Part shown: positions 1 through 8,074 of the stretch, one piece after another
Position numbering within the stretch: the first letter of the stretch is position 1
How the letters are laid out: the number at the start of each line of letters is the position of its first letter
Assembly (NCBI GenBank): GCA_934747255.1
Contig: CAKVGH010000001.1
Coordinates: 1 to 64,000 of the forward strand
Source of the DNA: an uncultured Clostridia bacterium
Lineage (GTDB): Bacteria > Bacillota > Clostridia > Christensenellales > UBA1242
Reading direction: 5' to 3'
DNA: 64,000 bases
Made by a program: the position numbers and the translations under genes
The notes under the pieces: generated by a model
What the model was told of the DNA's origin: nothing
Databases searched by the model: none
What the model saw: the letters and a program-made list of their open reading frames with translations, nothing else

Positions 1-2066
1 GTAAATTCAAATTTGTGCTCAATAACTTCGGCATCACCTTTCAAAATTTCGTCATCGCCTAAAACAGATTTCAAAGTTTTTACAACCAAGTTAAATTTCA
101 TTTTACCTTCGTCATCTGTTTTAATGTAACGCGCATTGATATAGCCTTCGTTGTTAATGGAAATATAACTTTTATCGCTTTCGTTTACATAATTAAATAC
201 TTGTGAGTAGACAGTTGCGTTTTGATTACCATTTTTTGCTAAAACATCAAGTTTTGAAATACCGCCCTTTGCCAATACCAAGTTAGTTAAGTTGCCGTCT
301 TGGTAAGAGTAATCAGCAATATACTTTCCGTATGTCGAGTTGGTTTCTGTTGGAGCAGTAAGATTAACACTTTCGGCTGGTGTGAAAACATAAACATTAA
401 CAACTTTGCTCTTATAACCATTTGGTAATTGTAAGTAAAGCGATGTTACCGAAGCATTTGCTTGCGAGTCAGTCAAGCCCTTAACTATAATAGTAGGCAT
501 TTGATTTGCTTTTTGTTCAATGCTAACTTCCACAATGTTTTTATCATAGCCCTTTACTTCAACTGCATTAACATAAGCCTTTGGAGAATCTACATCATAT
601 TGCAATGTAATTTGCTTACCCTTTTCAACAAAAAGAGTAGTTTCATTTTCGCCATACGCTTTGATATCAACCATTTGTGCGGCTGTTCTTAAATTTAATT
701 TTAGAGTAGACTTATACCCACCCATATTTGTGATTTCTAAAATCACCATAGAAGAAGTATAATCTTCCTTTGCTGAAACAAAAATGATAGTTCCGTTTGG
801 CAAGTAAAGTTCGTCTGTAAGATTTAATTCTTCGCCGTTTGAAAGTTTTACGCTAATTTGTTCTCTTTCATTTTCTGGAACAGAGATTTTATATCTTCTA
901 TCACTCGCAGTATCATCACCGATTTTTACTTCAAATTTTTGACCAAGTTTGTTTTGGTATTTGTCGTATATATCATAAGTCTTTGACTTGTTTGTTAAAT
1001 CTTCGCCATTGACTGTGATTGAGTTTGGTAATTTTGATACTGTAAATGCAATTTGTTTTTCAACTTTGTAGTCATATCCCGCAATTTGTAACACGAGTTT
1101 TAATTTGCTTGAACCTGTGCTACCTGTTGTTGAAAGTAGTATTTCGTTTTCGCCAACAAGTGTTCCAGTTGGGAATACTGCTGAAATTGTTTTTTGTGAT
1201 GAAGCAATTACGCCAGAGTCACTTGAAATTATTATATTTTCTGTGCTTGTTAATTTGAGAATAAGTTTCATTTCGCTTGACTCTAAATCTAACACTGACC
1301 AGTTATATGCATCAGTAATTTCGTTTTCATCTGCAACTTCGTTTATGTACAACTTAAAGTCTTCGTCTGTAATTGGCTTGATTACCTTTACTTCAATATC
1401 GCAAGAAAGTGTTGGGTTTGCTTTGCTTGTTGCAGTAATGATTAGTGGTTCACTGCCGTTTTTCTCTGTAACTGTCAAGTAGCCGTTTTCTGTAATTTCG
1501 GCTGTGTGACCATTTGCATTTTTAATAGAATAAACTACATCTTTTTGGCTGGTATTTTGTGGGGCGAATACAATAGCCTTTGATGTGTTTATGTAACTTC
1601 CTTCGCCAACTACCGCAAAAGGTTTGTAACTTTGGTTTGTGGCAATTTCGGTTACCTTTCGAGTGACTGTTACATCAATCGATGTTGATTTTCCACCTTC
1701 TTTTGTTAAAAAGGTTATGACAACAGGGCTAGACGAAATTTCGTTTGCCGTGATTAAAAATTTGGTTGTGCCTTCGCTGGTCATATTCACTTTTTTGATT
1801 GCAACTATGTCTGGCGATGATACGCTTGGCTGTAATACTTCCTTTGACACGCTACCGTCAACTCCGCCAACCGTTACCGATACTTCCGCACTATTGCCTA
1901 TCATCTTTCCGTCATTATCGGTTTCGTCCAAAAATAGCTCAATACTCTTTGTGCTTGCTTGTATGGTCATATTGGCATACTTGTCCTTGCAACCTACTAG
2001 CCCGCAAAAACAACTAGCAAATATCACTAGCATTAGTCCTATTATCTTTTGAATTCTTTTTCTCAT
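1..2066 (-). CDS. Large secreted lipoprotein, 3' end beyond the window
   Basis: The minus strand is open from an ATG at 2066 to the left edge (688 codons), so the C-terminus is missing. The N-terminus is a lipoprotein signal: MRKR, a hydrophobic stretch, then the lipobox LVGC with the lipidated Cys near residue 26. The rest is a long run of short beta-strand-like segments rich in V, T, S, N and K, typical of stacked Ig-like surface modules. I recognise no catalytic motif. A GGGGAAG box lies 6 bases before the start. It is presumably anchored on the outer face of the membrane. The next gene is divergent, so it is probably transcribed alone. Function unknown. Confidence 0.8.
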   Translation of the reverse strand, partial: MRKRIQKIIGLMLVIFASCFCGLVGCKDKYANMTIQASTKSIELFLDETDNDGKMIGNSAEVSVTVGGVDGSVSKEVLQPSVSSPDIVAIKKVNMTSEGTTKFLITANEISSSPVVITFLTKEGGKSTSIDVTVTRKVTEIATNQSYKPFAVVGEGSYINTSKAIVFAPQNTSQKDVVYSIKNANGHTAEITENGYLTVTEKNGSEPLIITATSKANPTLSCDIEVKVIKPITDEDFKLYINEVADENEITDAYNWSVLDLESSEMKLILKLTSTENIIISSDSGVIASSQKTISAVFPTGTLVGENEILLSTTGSTGSSKLKLVLQIAGYDYKVEKQIAFTVSKLPNSITVNGEDLTNKSKTYDIYDKYQNKLGQKFEVKIGDDTASDRRYKISVPENEREQISVKLSNGEELNLTDELYLPNGTIIFVSAKEDYTSSMVILEITNMGGYKSTLKLNLRTAAQMVDIKAYGENETTLFVEKGKQITLQYDVDSPKAYVNAVEVKGYDKNIVEVSIEQKANQMPTIIVKGLTDSQANASVTSLYLQLPNGYKSKVVNVYVFTPAESVNLTAPTETNSTYGKYIADYSYQDGNLTNLVLAKGGISKLDVLAKNGNQNATVYSQVFNYVNESDKSYISINNEGYINARYIKTDDEGKMKFNLVVKTLKSVLGDDEILKGDAEVIEHKFEF

Positions 2067-2361
2067 TTTTTGCTTCCCCACAATCTTAAATTTAGTTTAT
2101 TCAAAAAAAGGTAAAATATTTGGTATATTTAATATAAATATTTTATCTACATAATTATAACTTTATTGCAGAGTTAAAGTCAAATAATTGCTTTGTATAA
2201 TATGAAATATTATAACCATTTTTTACAACAAATTTTGATTAAAAAATTATGTGATATAAATTATCAATAAGCCAAATTTACTAATAAATTTAAGTGTATT
2301 TTTCAGCAAAAATTTTAACCATTATTGATACAGAGTTTCATAAAAAATTTATGTAAAATTA
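2067..2361. other. AT-rich intergenic stretch between divergent genes
   Basis: Almost pure A/T sequence between the lipoprotein gene and the TtcA-like gene. No ORF, RNA gene or clear hairpin is visible. It must hold the lipoprotein promoter, but so many AT-rich hexamers are present that I cannot pick one. Confidence 0.5.
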
Positions 2362-2390
2362 TTGATTTTTTTAGCATTATATGCTAAAAT
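2362..2390 (+). promoter_or_regulatory. Sigma-A promoter placed for a leaderless transcript
   Basis: TTGATT at 2362-2367, a 17-bp spacer, then TAAAAT at 2385-2390. Only 6 bases separate the -10 box from the ATG at 2397, so transcription should start at or next to the start codon. No ribosome binding site is present. Confidence 0.6.
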
Positions 2391-2396
2391 TCGTTT

Positions 2397-3161
2397 ATGC
2401 AAAAATTAACAAGTAAAATTAGAAAAGCGTGCGAAGATTATAATTTAATTAGCACAGGAGATAAAATAGCCGTAGGTGTTTCGGGCGGAAAAGATAGTTT
2501 AACGCTACTTGTATGTCTAGCAAATTTAAGGAGATTTTACCCACAAAAATTTGATTTAGTTGCCATATCTGTTGATATGTTTAATGGGGAATCAAACTTT
2601 GATGATATCAAAGCACTTTGTGACAAAATTGGAGTAGAATTTTATGTTGTTCCATCTCAAATAAACAACATAGTTTTTAAGACGAGAAAGGAAACAAACC
2701 CTTGCAGTCTTTGTGCAAAATTAAGACGCGGAATACTCAACAACTTTGCAAAAAGCATTGGTTGTAACAAAATCGCCCTTGGACACCACAAAGACGATTT
2801 AATTCAAACATTCTTTTTAAGTATGTTTTATGAAGGAAGATTAAGTACTTTTATGCCAAACATACACTTGTCTACCGTTGGTCTAAATGTTATAAGACCT
2901 ATGATTTACATTGACGAAAAAGACATAATCGCCGTAAGCAAAAAAGAAAAGTTACCTGTTATGTTCAACTGCTGTCCTGCAAACAAAAAGACGGAAAGAG
3001 AACATATCAAGCAAATAATTGATTATATAAAACACGAAATTCCTATCAGCAAAGAACGAACATTTAAGGCAATAATTAGTGATGATAGGTATAACTTGTT
3101 TGATAAATTTAGAGCAAACAATATGATTGACCCAGAAAGAAAAAGCAAAAAGGCTAGTTAG
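2397..3161 (+). CDS. ttcA: TtcA-like tRNA 2-thiocytidine synthetase (PP-loop ATPase)
   Basis: This protein belongs to the TtcA/TilS PP-loop family, which adenylates a tRNA base before sulfur or lysine transfer in the cytoplasm. The PP-loop SGGKDS is at residues 29-34. A CSLC pair (about 103 and 106) followed by LRRG, GHHKDD near 132, and a further Cys in NCCP near 191 match the three-Cys iron-sulfur site of TtcA. At 254 residues it has a usual TtcA length. The start lacks a Shine-Dalgarno box and looks leaderless. Its stop codon overlaps the 3' end of the convergent spoIIID by 8 bases. Other PP-loop thiolases (TtuA/CTU1-like) remain possible, because the exact substrate cannot be read from sequence. 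Confidence 0.85.
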   Translation: MQKLTSKIRKACEDYNLISTGDKIAVGVSGGKDSLTLLVCLANLRRFYPQKFDLVAISVDMFNGESNFDDIKALCDKIGVEFYVVPSQINNIVFKTRKETNPCSLCAKLRRGILNNFAKSIGCNKIALGHHKDDLIQTFFLSMFYEGRLSTFMPNIHLSTVGLNVIRPMIYIDEKDIIAVSKKEKLPVMFNCCPANKKTEREHIKQIIDYIKHEIPISKERTFKAIISDDRYNLFDKFRANNMIDPERKSKKAS

Positions 3162-3170
3162 CCTTTTTTT
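3147..3170. terminator. Bidirectional terminator containing both stop codons
   Basis: AAAAAGGCTA and TAGCCTTTTT form a hairpin with a two-base loop. The TAG stop of the ttcA-like gene (3159-3161) and the TAG stop of spoIIID (3154-3156, minus strand) both lie inside the hairpin, so one 24-base element ends both genes and both transcripts. Confidence 0.8.
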
Positions 3171-3411
3171 GTTTTAAGTATCTTTGTTTTGTCGCTTCTC
3201 CACCCCGCAAATGTTTTTGGTCAAAATTGAGATTTAGTAGTTTTTTGACTTTCAAAAATAAGTCCATATCTATATAAGGCAATCGTTTTATCAAATCGTG
3301 ATGAACCGTGCTTTTTGCCATATTAAACTGCTTTGCGGTCTTTCGTATTGTTGACTTGTTGTCCAATATGTAATGTGCTAAATTCAGTGTTCGTAAATAA
3401 TAGTTTTTCAT
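3154..3411 (-). CDS. spoIIID: Stage III sporulation transcriptional regulator SpoIIID
   Basis: An 85-residue DNA-binding protein that switches mother-cell gene expression during sporulation. The diagnostic features are a helix-turn-helix (IRKTAKQFNMAKSTVHHDL) and the basic C-terminal signature HLRGGEATKQRY, which matches Bacillus SpoIIID. I place the start at the internal ATG (3411) because GGAGAG lies 6 bases upstream and this gives the normal family length; a longer in-frame extension to 3513 adds an unrelated hydrophobic stretch. It lies downstream of acpP and the spoIIQ-like gene on the same strand, as expected from the conserved clostridial spoIIQ-spoIIID order, but a terminator separates it from acpP. 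Confidence 0.95.
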   Translation of the reverse strand: MKNYYLRTLNLAHYILDNKSTIRKTAKQFNMAKSTVHHDLIKRLPYIDMDLFLKVKKLLNLNFDQKHLRGGEATKQRYLKQKKAN

Positions 3412-3513
3412 ACCAAACTCTCCAATATGTTGATATAAAAAAATATGACGATTTTTGACAAAATATAACAAAAAGCACAAAAATTTTTGTTTAGTATTCA
3501 TAATTATAAGCAT

Positions 3514-3542
3514 AAAAAAAGCGTACTAAATACGCTTTTTTT
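3514..3542. terminator. Terminator of acpP
   Basis: GCGTA (3521-3525) and TACGC (3531-3535) around a 5-base loop, flanked by A and T runs that extend the stem. It can act on the minus strand, directly after acpP. Confidence 0.85.
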
Positions 3543-3554
3543 GTTTGTTATTTA

Positions 3555-3788
3555 TTATTTCTTCTTATTATTATCAATGTAAGAAACAATGTCGCCAACA
3601 GTCTTCATTTGCATAGCAACTTCGTCTGGCAAAGAAATGCCAAATTCATCTTCTAATGACATAAGTAACTCTACAACATCTAGGCTATCTGCTCCTAAGT
3701 CTTCAACAATTTTTGTGTCCATAGTAACTTGTTCATCTGTCTTGCCGAGTTGGTCACAAATTAACTGTTTAACTTTTTCGTAACACAT
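3555..3788 (-). CDS. acpP: Acyl carrier protein
   Basis: A 77-residue acidic four-helix carrier of fatty-acyl chains in type II fatty acid synthesis. The phosphopantetheine site is DSLDVVELLM with Ser35 as the attachment residue, and FGISLPDE follows as in other ACPs. GGAGGG lies 5 bases before the ATG and a near-consensus sigma-A promoter lies 34 bases upstream. It sits alone between the spoIIQ-like gene and spoIIID, away from any fab gene in this window. It could be the housekeeping ACP or one for a dedicated pathway; the strong promoter favours a highly expressed gene. Confidence 0.95.
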   Translation of the reverse strand: MCYEKVKQLICDQLGKTDEQVTMDTKIVEDLGADSLDVVELLMSLEDEFGISLPDEVAMQMKTVGDIVSYIDNNKKK

Positions 3789-3821
3789 ATTTCCCTCCGT
3801 ATCTCTGTAAGATATGCGTCA

Positions 3822-3850
3822 ATTATACACCTATGGGCAAAAAATGTAAA
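3822..3850 (-). promoter_or_regulatory. Sigma-A promoter of acpP
   Basis: On the minus strand: TTTACA (3845-3850), a 17-bp spacer, TATAAT (3822-3827). The leader contains a small TATCT/AGATA inverted repeat before the ribosome binding site. Confidence 0.75.
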
Positions 3851-4131
3851 GCAATTTTTAGTGCTATAATTTTTACAACAAATCTAACACATTTTTGTAA
3901 TTTGACAATATAAATTATATCATAAATAAGCACATATTCCAAACATAATACGCCCAATTACAAATATCGTTAAACAATATGTTGTTTTTTGCTCTAAAAT
4001 CTTAAAGAAAATAGCCTGTTTTGAATACCATAGATTGCAAACTAGCATCAATTTACTTAATAATAAACTTGTAGCAATATTTATATTATATTATTCATAA
4101 ATGCAACAACTATCATTACTTTATCAATAAA
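3851..4131. other. AT-rich gap without visible features
   Basis: About 280 bases between the acpP promoter and the terminator of the spoIIQ-like gene. No ORF, RNA structure or repeat stands out. Confidence 0.5.
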
Positions 4132-4155
4132 AAAACAGTATAAAAATACTGTTTT
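4132..4155. terminator. Terminator overlapping the spoIIQ-like stop codon
   Basis: AAAACAGTAT (4132-4141), loop AAAA, ATACTGTTTT (4146-4155), with an A run on the plus strand giving a U tail in the minus-strand transcript. The stop codon at 4154-4156 overlaps the hairpin. Confidence 0.8.
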
Positions 4156-4750
4156 ATTTTTCTCCTAAATCAAGGTAGCCTGCTGGGTCAACAAGTTTAT
4201 CTTCCTTCCAAACTTCAAAGTGAACTTGTGAACTATCGGTAGTTTCACCACTCGCACTAGAACTAGATAGAGCAATTACATCGCCAGCCTTTACTGTTTG
4301 ACCAACTTTTACTTTTACATCTTCGTCAAGAGATTTGTAAACTGTTTTTAAGTTATTGCCATGATTGATTGTAATTGAAGTTCCGTCCAAAATGTTGTTT
4401 GTAACGCTTTCGATTGTGCCATCATAAGCAGCGAGTACATTTGTACCTGCACTTGCAACAAAATCTATTCCCTTATGAATTGACCATTCATTAAGAGCAG
4501 CATTGTATTGAAGTTCGGTAGCACTATAGCCTTTACTAATCGTAGCATTACTTACTGGACAAACAAATTGAATAGTGTCAACATTTGTTGGTACATCAGG
4601 TTCTTGTGCTGGATTACCACTTAAACCTGCGGTTAAACCTATCACTAATCCTAGCATTACAACAATACCAATCAACGCAAGATAGTAAGCATTCTTTTTT
4701 ACAAATTTTTTCACTTTGCTTTCTGTCTTTAATGTATCCTTTTCTTCCAT
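4154..4750 (-). CDS. spoIIQ: SpoIIQ-like M23 (LytM-fold) sporulation protein
   Basis: A 198-residue protein with a short cytoplasmic N-terminus, one membrane helix (about residues 22-42) and an extracellular LytM/M23 domain. SpoIIQ is a forespore membrane protein that binds SpoIIIAH across the engulfment gap. Zinc ligands are present: His92 and Asp96 in HKGID, and His177 in VHFEV. The two catalytic histidines look lost: the usual HLHFE reads QVHFE (Gln175) and the usual YxHL reads YKSL (Ser140). It is therefore probably a structural, non-hydrolytic member. AGGAGG precedes the start. Its place upstream of acpP and spoIIID and next to ywmB supports SpoIIQ over a generic peptidase. Confidence 0.8.
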   Translation of the reverse strand: MEEKDTLKTESKVKKFVKKNAYYLALIGIVVMLGLVIGLTAGLSGNPAQEPDVPTNVDTIQFVCPVSNATISKGYSATELQYNAALNEWSIHKGIDFVASAGTNVLAAYDGTIESVTNNILDGTSITINHGNNLKTVYKSLDEDVKVKVGQTVKAGDVIALSSSSASGETTDSSQVHFEVWKEDKLVDPAGYLDLGEK

Positions 4751-4913
4751 ATTATCCTCCTTTTTTATGTAATTATTGCCACTTTTTTTTGATATAAACT
4801 AAAAAAATGTGTTTTTCAAAAGTTTTTATCTATATGCCAAATTTTTTCTTCAAGCGTCACTTTGTCTTTTGTTAAATTGTAGGCTCTGTTGCTTTCACGT
4901 ATAATAACCAAAT

Positions 4914-5423
4914 TTAATAATCTCCTAAAATAATTGGACAACCAATCGTCACGGTATTATCGCTAACAGCAAGTTCCAAATTTACTTTTTGATTATTTAC
5001 ATATATGCAATTTGATATAACTGGCACATACGCATATAATGTATAAACACCGCCGACATTTTCCGTTAATACCATTTCAAAGTCAAATTTTGATAAAAAT
5101 TCAAATGCGTCTTTTCTATTTCCGGCAAAAGTTATAGATTCCCCTTGAACATTGTCCAGATTACGTTTAATCGTACTAGCAATATTAGGCTCACATTTAA
5201 CAATATAATTATCGCCATTTTTAATAATGCTTATGTTTTCAAATTTTTGATTACCATTTTCTGTGAGTAAATTTTTTATATCACTTGTATGAAATATATA
5301 TTGAGCATCAGTTTGATTTTGCACTGATAAAGTTTCAAATACAAGAGTTTTGTTTGGCAATAAACAAAAGCAAGAAAGTAAAACACAAAATGAAATATAA
5401 ATAAACAGTAATCGTTTTTCCAT
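4914..5423 (-). CDS. ywmB: YwmB-like (TATA-box-binding-fold) secreted protein
   Basis: A 169-residue protein with an N-terminal signal or anchor helix (residues 5-22) and a compact extracellular domain. The C-terminus NLELAVSDNTVTIGCPIIL resembles the end of Bacillus YwmB (xxLGTPIIxxEY type). In Bacillus ywmB lies at the ywmB-murAB-spoIID-spoIIQ locus, and here it lies directly upstream of the spoIIQ-like gene, which supports the call. murA and spoIID are not between them. I chose the ATG at 5423 because it starts the signal peptide; no good ribosome binding site is seen. Biochemical role unknown. Confidence 0.6.
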   Translation of the reverse strand: MEKRLLFIYISFCVLLSCFCLLPNKTLVFETLSVQNQTDAQYIFHTSDIKNLLTENGNQKFENISIIKNGDNYIVKCEPNIASTIKRNLDNVQGESITFAGNRKDAFEFLSKFDFEMVLTENVGGVYTLYAYVPVISNCIYVNNQKVNLELAVSDNTVTIGCPIILGDY

Positions 5424-5469
5424 AGCAAAATTATTGACAACAATATAATAAATAAAAGCAAAAAAATAA

Positions 5470-5515
5470 AAAAATGTCAAAATTAAGCATTTTTTTCGCG
5501 TTTTTTTGACATTTT
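5470..5515 (-). terminator. AT-rich terminator after the 366-residue gene
   Basis: A 13-base inverted repeat (AAAAATGTCAAAA / TTTTGACATTTTT) with a loop of about 20 bases, followed on the minus strand by a long T run. The TTGACA inside the right arm might also serve as a -35 box for ywmB. Confidence 0.6.
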
Positions 5516-5555
5516 TATTAAAATTTTTAATATTTTTTAGTAATCAAATAAAATT

Positions 5556-6656
5556 TTACTTAAAATCTAGATAGCCAAAATTATTTATTATTTTCAAAAA
5601 CGAATCGCCTTCGTAACACAAAGAAGCTGTCTTTAAGTTGTTTTTTATATTAAAAAATTCCACTTGTTTGTTAAACGAATAAATCTTTTCAACATCAATT
5701 TCATAAAGACAGTTTTTCAAAAATTCAACAATTTGCAAGTACTCATCTATTTTAGAAATCATAGTATTTCCAAATCTTGAATTAACAAACCAAAATCTCT
5801 CATTGTCAAATTTATCATAAAAATTTATGTAATTCAAGTTAACATCTACACTTTTACTTTTATCGCCACAAGCCATAACTTCCTTAATGTTACGATTTAT
5901 ATTTGAGATAAATGTAGAATAAATACTCATCAAAATTTCACTTATTATAGACTGATAATATAGTTTTTTTGATACATCTCTCGTAACTAATTGCAATTCT
6001 TTGGTATCTAATATAGTTTTATACCCGCTATTATCCATAATTAAACTGGAATAAAAATCAAGCAAAATTCTATAATCTTGGTCATTTTCCTTAAAAGATT
6101 GCAAAGTTTTTTCAATTTTCTTGGCAAAAAAGACATTAGATGAAGAAAAAACATTATTTTTTTCATTAAAATAAACATGATTCATATCTGCTTCTAGACA
6201 CGAAAAAACCTTTGCAATCATATCTAACACAAAATTAACAGCAAAACAATTTTGACTTTGCTCCACATAATCGCTATCTATCACAACTCCCAACAAAAAC
6301 CCTTTTTTAGAGTTATCTAATAATGAATAAATTGATTTAATAGGAATGTAATCTTTTACAAACAGCACGCAAAAACAATCGTTTTTTACACAATATTCTT
6401 TTACATAATCTATCATATTTTCGTTTGTACAAACTATGCAGTCATATAAGCCATCATCAATCTTGTTTTGAAAGGTCGCAAAAAATTGTGCTTCTCTTTT
6501 CTTTTCAGCAAAGTACTTTTCTAAATAGCCATCATCTTCCAAAATCAATATTTTTTGATATGCAAATCTACTACATAGTTCTTGAAACAAGTTGCCACAC
6601 GCATACTCATCGCAATATAAAAATTGCATATTTCTTAACACAAAATGTTCTGCCAT
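5556..6656 (-). CDS. Hypothetical protein, perhaps a degenerate glycerol-1-phosphate dehydrogenase relative
   Basis: A 366-residue soluble protein without signal peptide or membrane helices. I do not recognise it firmly. The N-terminal third has an alternating beta-alpha pattern (KILILEDDGYLEKYF, DCIVCTNENM, FCVLFVKDYIP). The central part IDSDYVEQ...NFVLDMIAKVFSCLEADM vaguely recalls the AraM-type dehydrogenases (Dxxx...GDxxxK...DW), but the nucleotide-binding glycine motif and the metal-binding His residues are not seen. AAAGGTG precedes the ATG. It is transcribed alone, ending at an AT-rich hairpin. A catalytically inactive family member or an unrelated Rossmann-type protein are both possible. 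Confidence 0.5.
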   Translation of the reverse strand: MAEHFVLRNMQFLYCDEYACGNLFQELCSRFAYQKILILEDDGYLEKYFAEKKREAQFFATFQNKIDDGLYDCIVCTNENMIDYVKEYCVKNDCFCVLFVKDYIPIKSIYSLLDNSKKGFLLGVVIDSDYVEQSQNCFAVNFVLDMIAKVFSCLEADMNHVYFNEKNNVFSSSNVFFAKKIEKTLQSFKENDQDYRILLDFYSSLIMDNSGYKTILDTKELQLVTRDVSKKLYYQSIISEILMSIYSTFISNINRNIKEVMACGDKSKSVDVNLNYINFYDKFDNERFWFVNSRFGNTMISKIDEYLQIVEFLKNCLYEIDVEKIYSFNKQVEFFNIKNNLKTASLCYEGDSFLKIINNFGYLDFK

Positions 6657-6728
6657 AATTCACCTTTATAATTTTATCACTACACACATATTTTAGGCAT
6701 AGATATTCTTATAAGATACTGACTAATT

Positions 6729-6757
6729 TTGTCAAAAAAAGGCAGATATTTTAATAA
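6729..6757 (+). promoter_or_regulatory. Promoter of the polysaccharide deacetylase gene
   Basis: TTGTCA (6729-6734), 17 bp, TAATAA (6752-6757). The TTG here could be misread as a start codon in frame with the gene; its place as the -35 box argues that translation begins at 6789. Confidence 0.55.
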
Positions 6758-6788
6758 TACAAATTGTATAACTACAAATAATAATTAT

Positions 6789-7916
6789 ATGAAAAAATCA
6801 ATTATTTTGAAAAAATTACTAATTTTTACATTATTTTGCATGATTTTTGCTGTTTTTTTGACAGAATTTGGATTTTTTTCCATCAACAATAATATTAAAA
6901 ATAAAAATCTAAATGAAAATTTTGTTCAAACCAATAGCCAAAATGAAACCAATTTTCCCACGCCAGAAGTTGAACATTTATTCACCCACTGCTTACTCGT
7001 AAACCCACAAAAAGCACTAAATAGGTCAAATGAAATGTCTATCCACTACGACAGGGATTGTTTAACAACAAGTGAGTTTGAAAAAATCCTACAATCACTT
7101 TACGATAAAAATTATGTTATAGTTAATGCAAATGACTGTTTCAAAATTGATAGCAATGGCAAAGCAGAAAAAGTTAAGATTACTCTTCCTAACGGGAAAA
7201 AGCCCTTTATTTTATCTATTGACGATGTGAATTATGACCACCGAAAAATGAATATGGGTATGGCAGATAAAATCGCTGTTGACAGAAAAGGCAGGCTATG
7301 TTCCATTATTGACGGAAAATATGATTATGAAAGAGAGTTTGTTTCGGTACTAGAAAACTTTATTTATTCTCATAAAGATTTTTCACATAACGGAGCAAAG
7401 GCAATGCTTTGTTTGACAGGTTATGACGGAATATTGGGATACAGAACACAAACTGAAAATCGACAAGAAATTGATGATGCAAAAAAAGTAGTAAAAGCAT
7501 TAAAGGATAACGGCTACTATTTTGCTTGCCACTCTTATGGTCATTACCACATGAAAAAAGTAAGCAACAAAACATTTGATAGTGAAATAGCATTATGGAA
7601 AAGTGAAGTTGAACCGCTTATTGACAAGACCAATATTTATGTCTATCCGTATGGCGAAAACGAGATTTTAAGCAACGACAAAATATCATATAAGCATCAA
7701 CTATTATTAGACGAAGGTTTTAAGTTGTTTTGTGGCGTTGGCGACAAACATTTTTATTCATACTTTCCATTTAACACCGCAAAAGAAAATCAAGTGCTTT
7801 TTATGGATAGACGACCACTAGATGGATTCTCATTGAGAGCACATAAAGATGAATACCAAATATTCTTTGACTGCATGGAAGTTTACGACAGCAAAAATAG
7901 ATTTATTCCTATTTAA
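6789..7916 (+). CDS. Membrane-anchored polysaccharide deacetylase (NodB-like)
   Basis: A 375-residue protein with an N-terminal signal anchor (LLIFTLFCMIFAVFLTEF) and an extracellular NodB-type domain that removes acetyl groups from polysaccharide or peptidoglycan. The metal site is visible: the DD pair in SIDDVNY and the HSYGH motif in FACHSYGHYHM, as in carbohydrate esterase family 4. YVYPYGE fits the later conserved strand. The start at 6789 is chosen because it gives a proper signal peptide and lies downstream of the promoter; no strong ribosome binding site is present. It is followed by a terminator shared with the convergent flippase-like gene. The substrate cannot be read. Confidence 0.75.
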   Translation: MKKSIILKKLLIFTLFCMIFAVFLTEFGFFSINNNIKNKNLNENFVQTNSQNETNFPTPEVEHLFTHCLLVNPQKALNRSNEMSIHYDRDCLTTSEFEKILQSLYDKNYVIVNANDCFKIDSNGKAEKVKITLPNGKKPFILSIDDVNYDHRKMNMGMADKIAVDRKGRLCSIIDGKYDYEREFVSVLENFIYSHKDFSHNGAKAMLCLTGYDGILGYRTQTENRQEIDDAKKVVKALKDNGYYFACHSYGHYHMKKVSNKTFDSEIALWKSEVEPLIDKTNIYVYPYGENEILSNDKISYKHQLLLDEGFKLFCGVGDKHFYSYFPFNTAKENQVLFMDRRPLDGFSLRAHKDEYQIFFDCMEVYDSKNRFIPI

Positions 7917-7967
7917 TTTTTAATACTTATTTAATAAACGGGAAAATATAATGATTATAAATATAAT

Positions 7968-7997
7968 AAAAAATCTCTTTTTTATAAGAGATTTTTT
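7968..7997. terminator. Bidirectional terminator
   Basis: AAAAAATCTCTT (7968-7979), 6-base loop, AAGAGATTTTTT (7986-7997), between two convergent genes. Confidence 0.85.
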
Positions 7998-8074
7998 GCT
8001 AAATCATATTTAATATGAAAACCATTTTATAATAATTTTTAATGAAAATTTTAGAAAAATCGCAAAATTAAACT

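Noticed and set aside
6729..6788. Upstream TTG start for the polysaccharide deacetylase
   Set aside because: The TTG belongs to the likely -35 box and would add 20 residues before the signal peptide.
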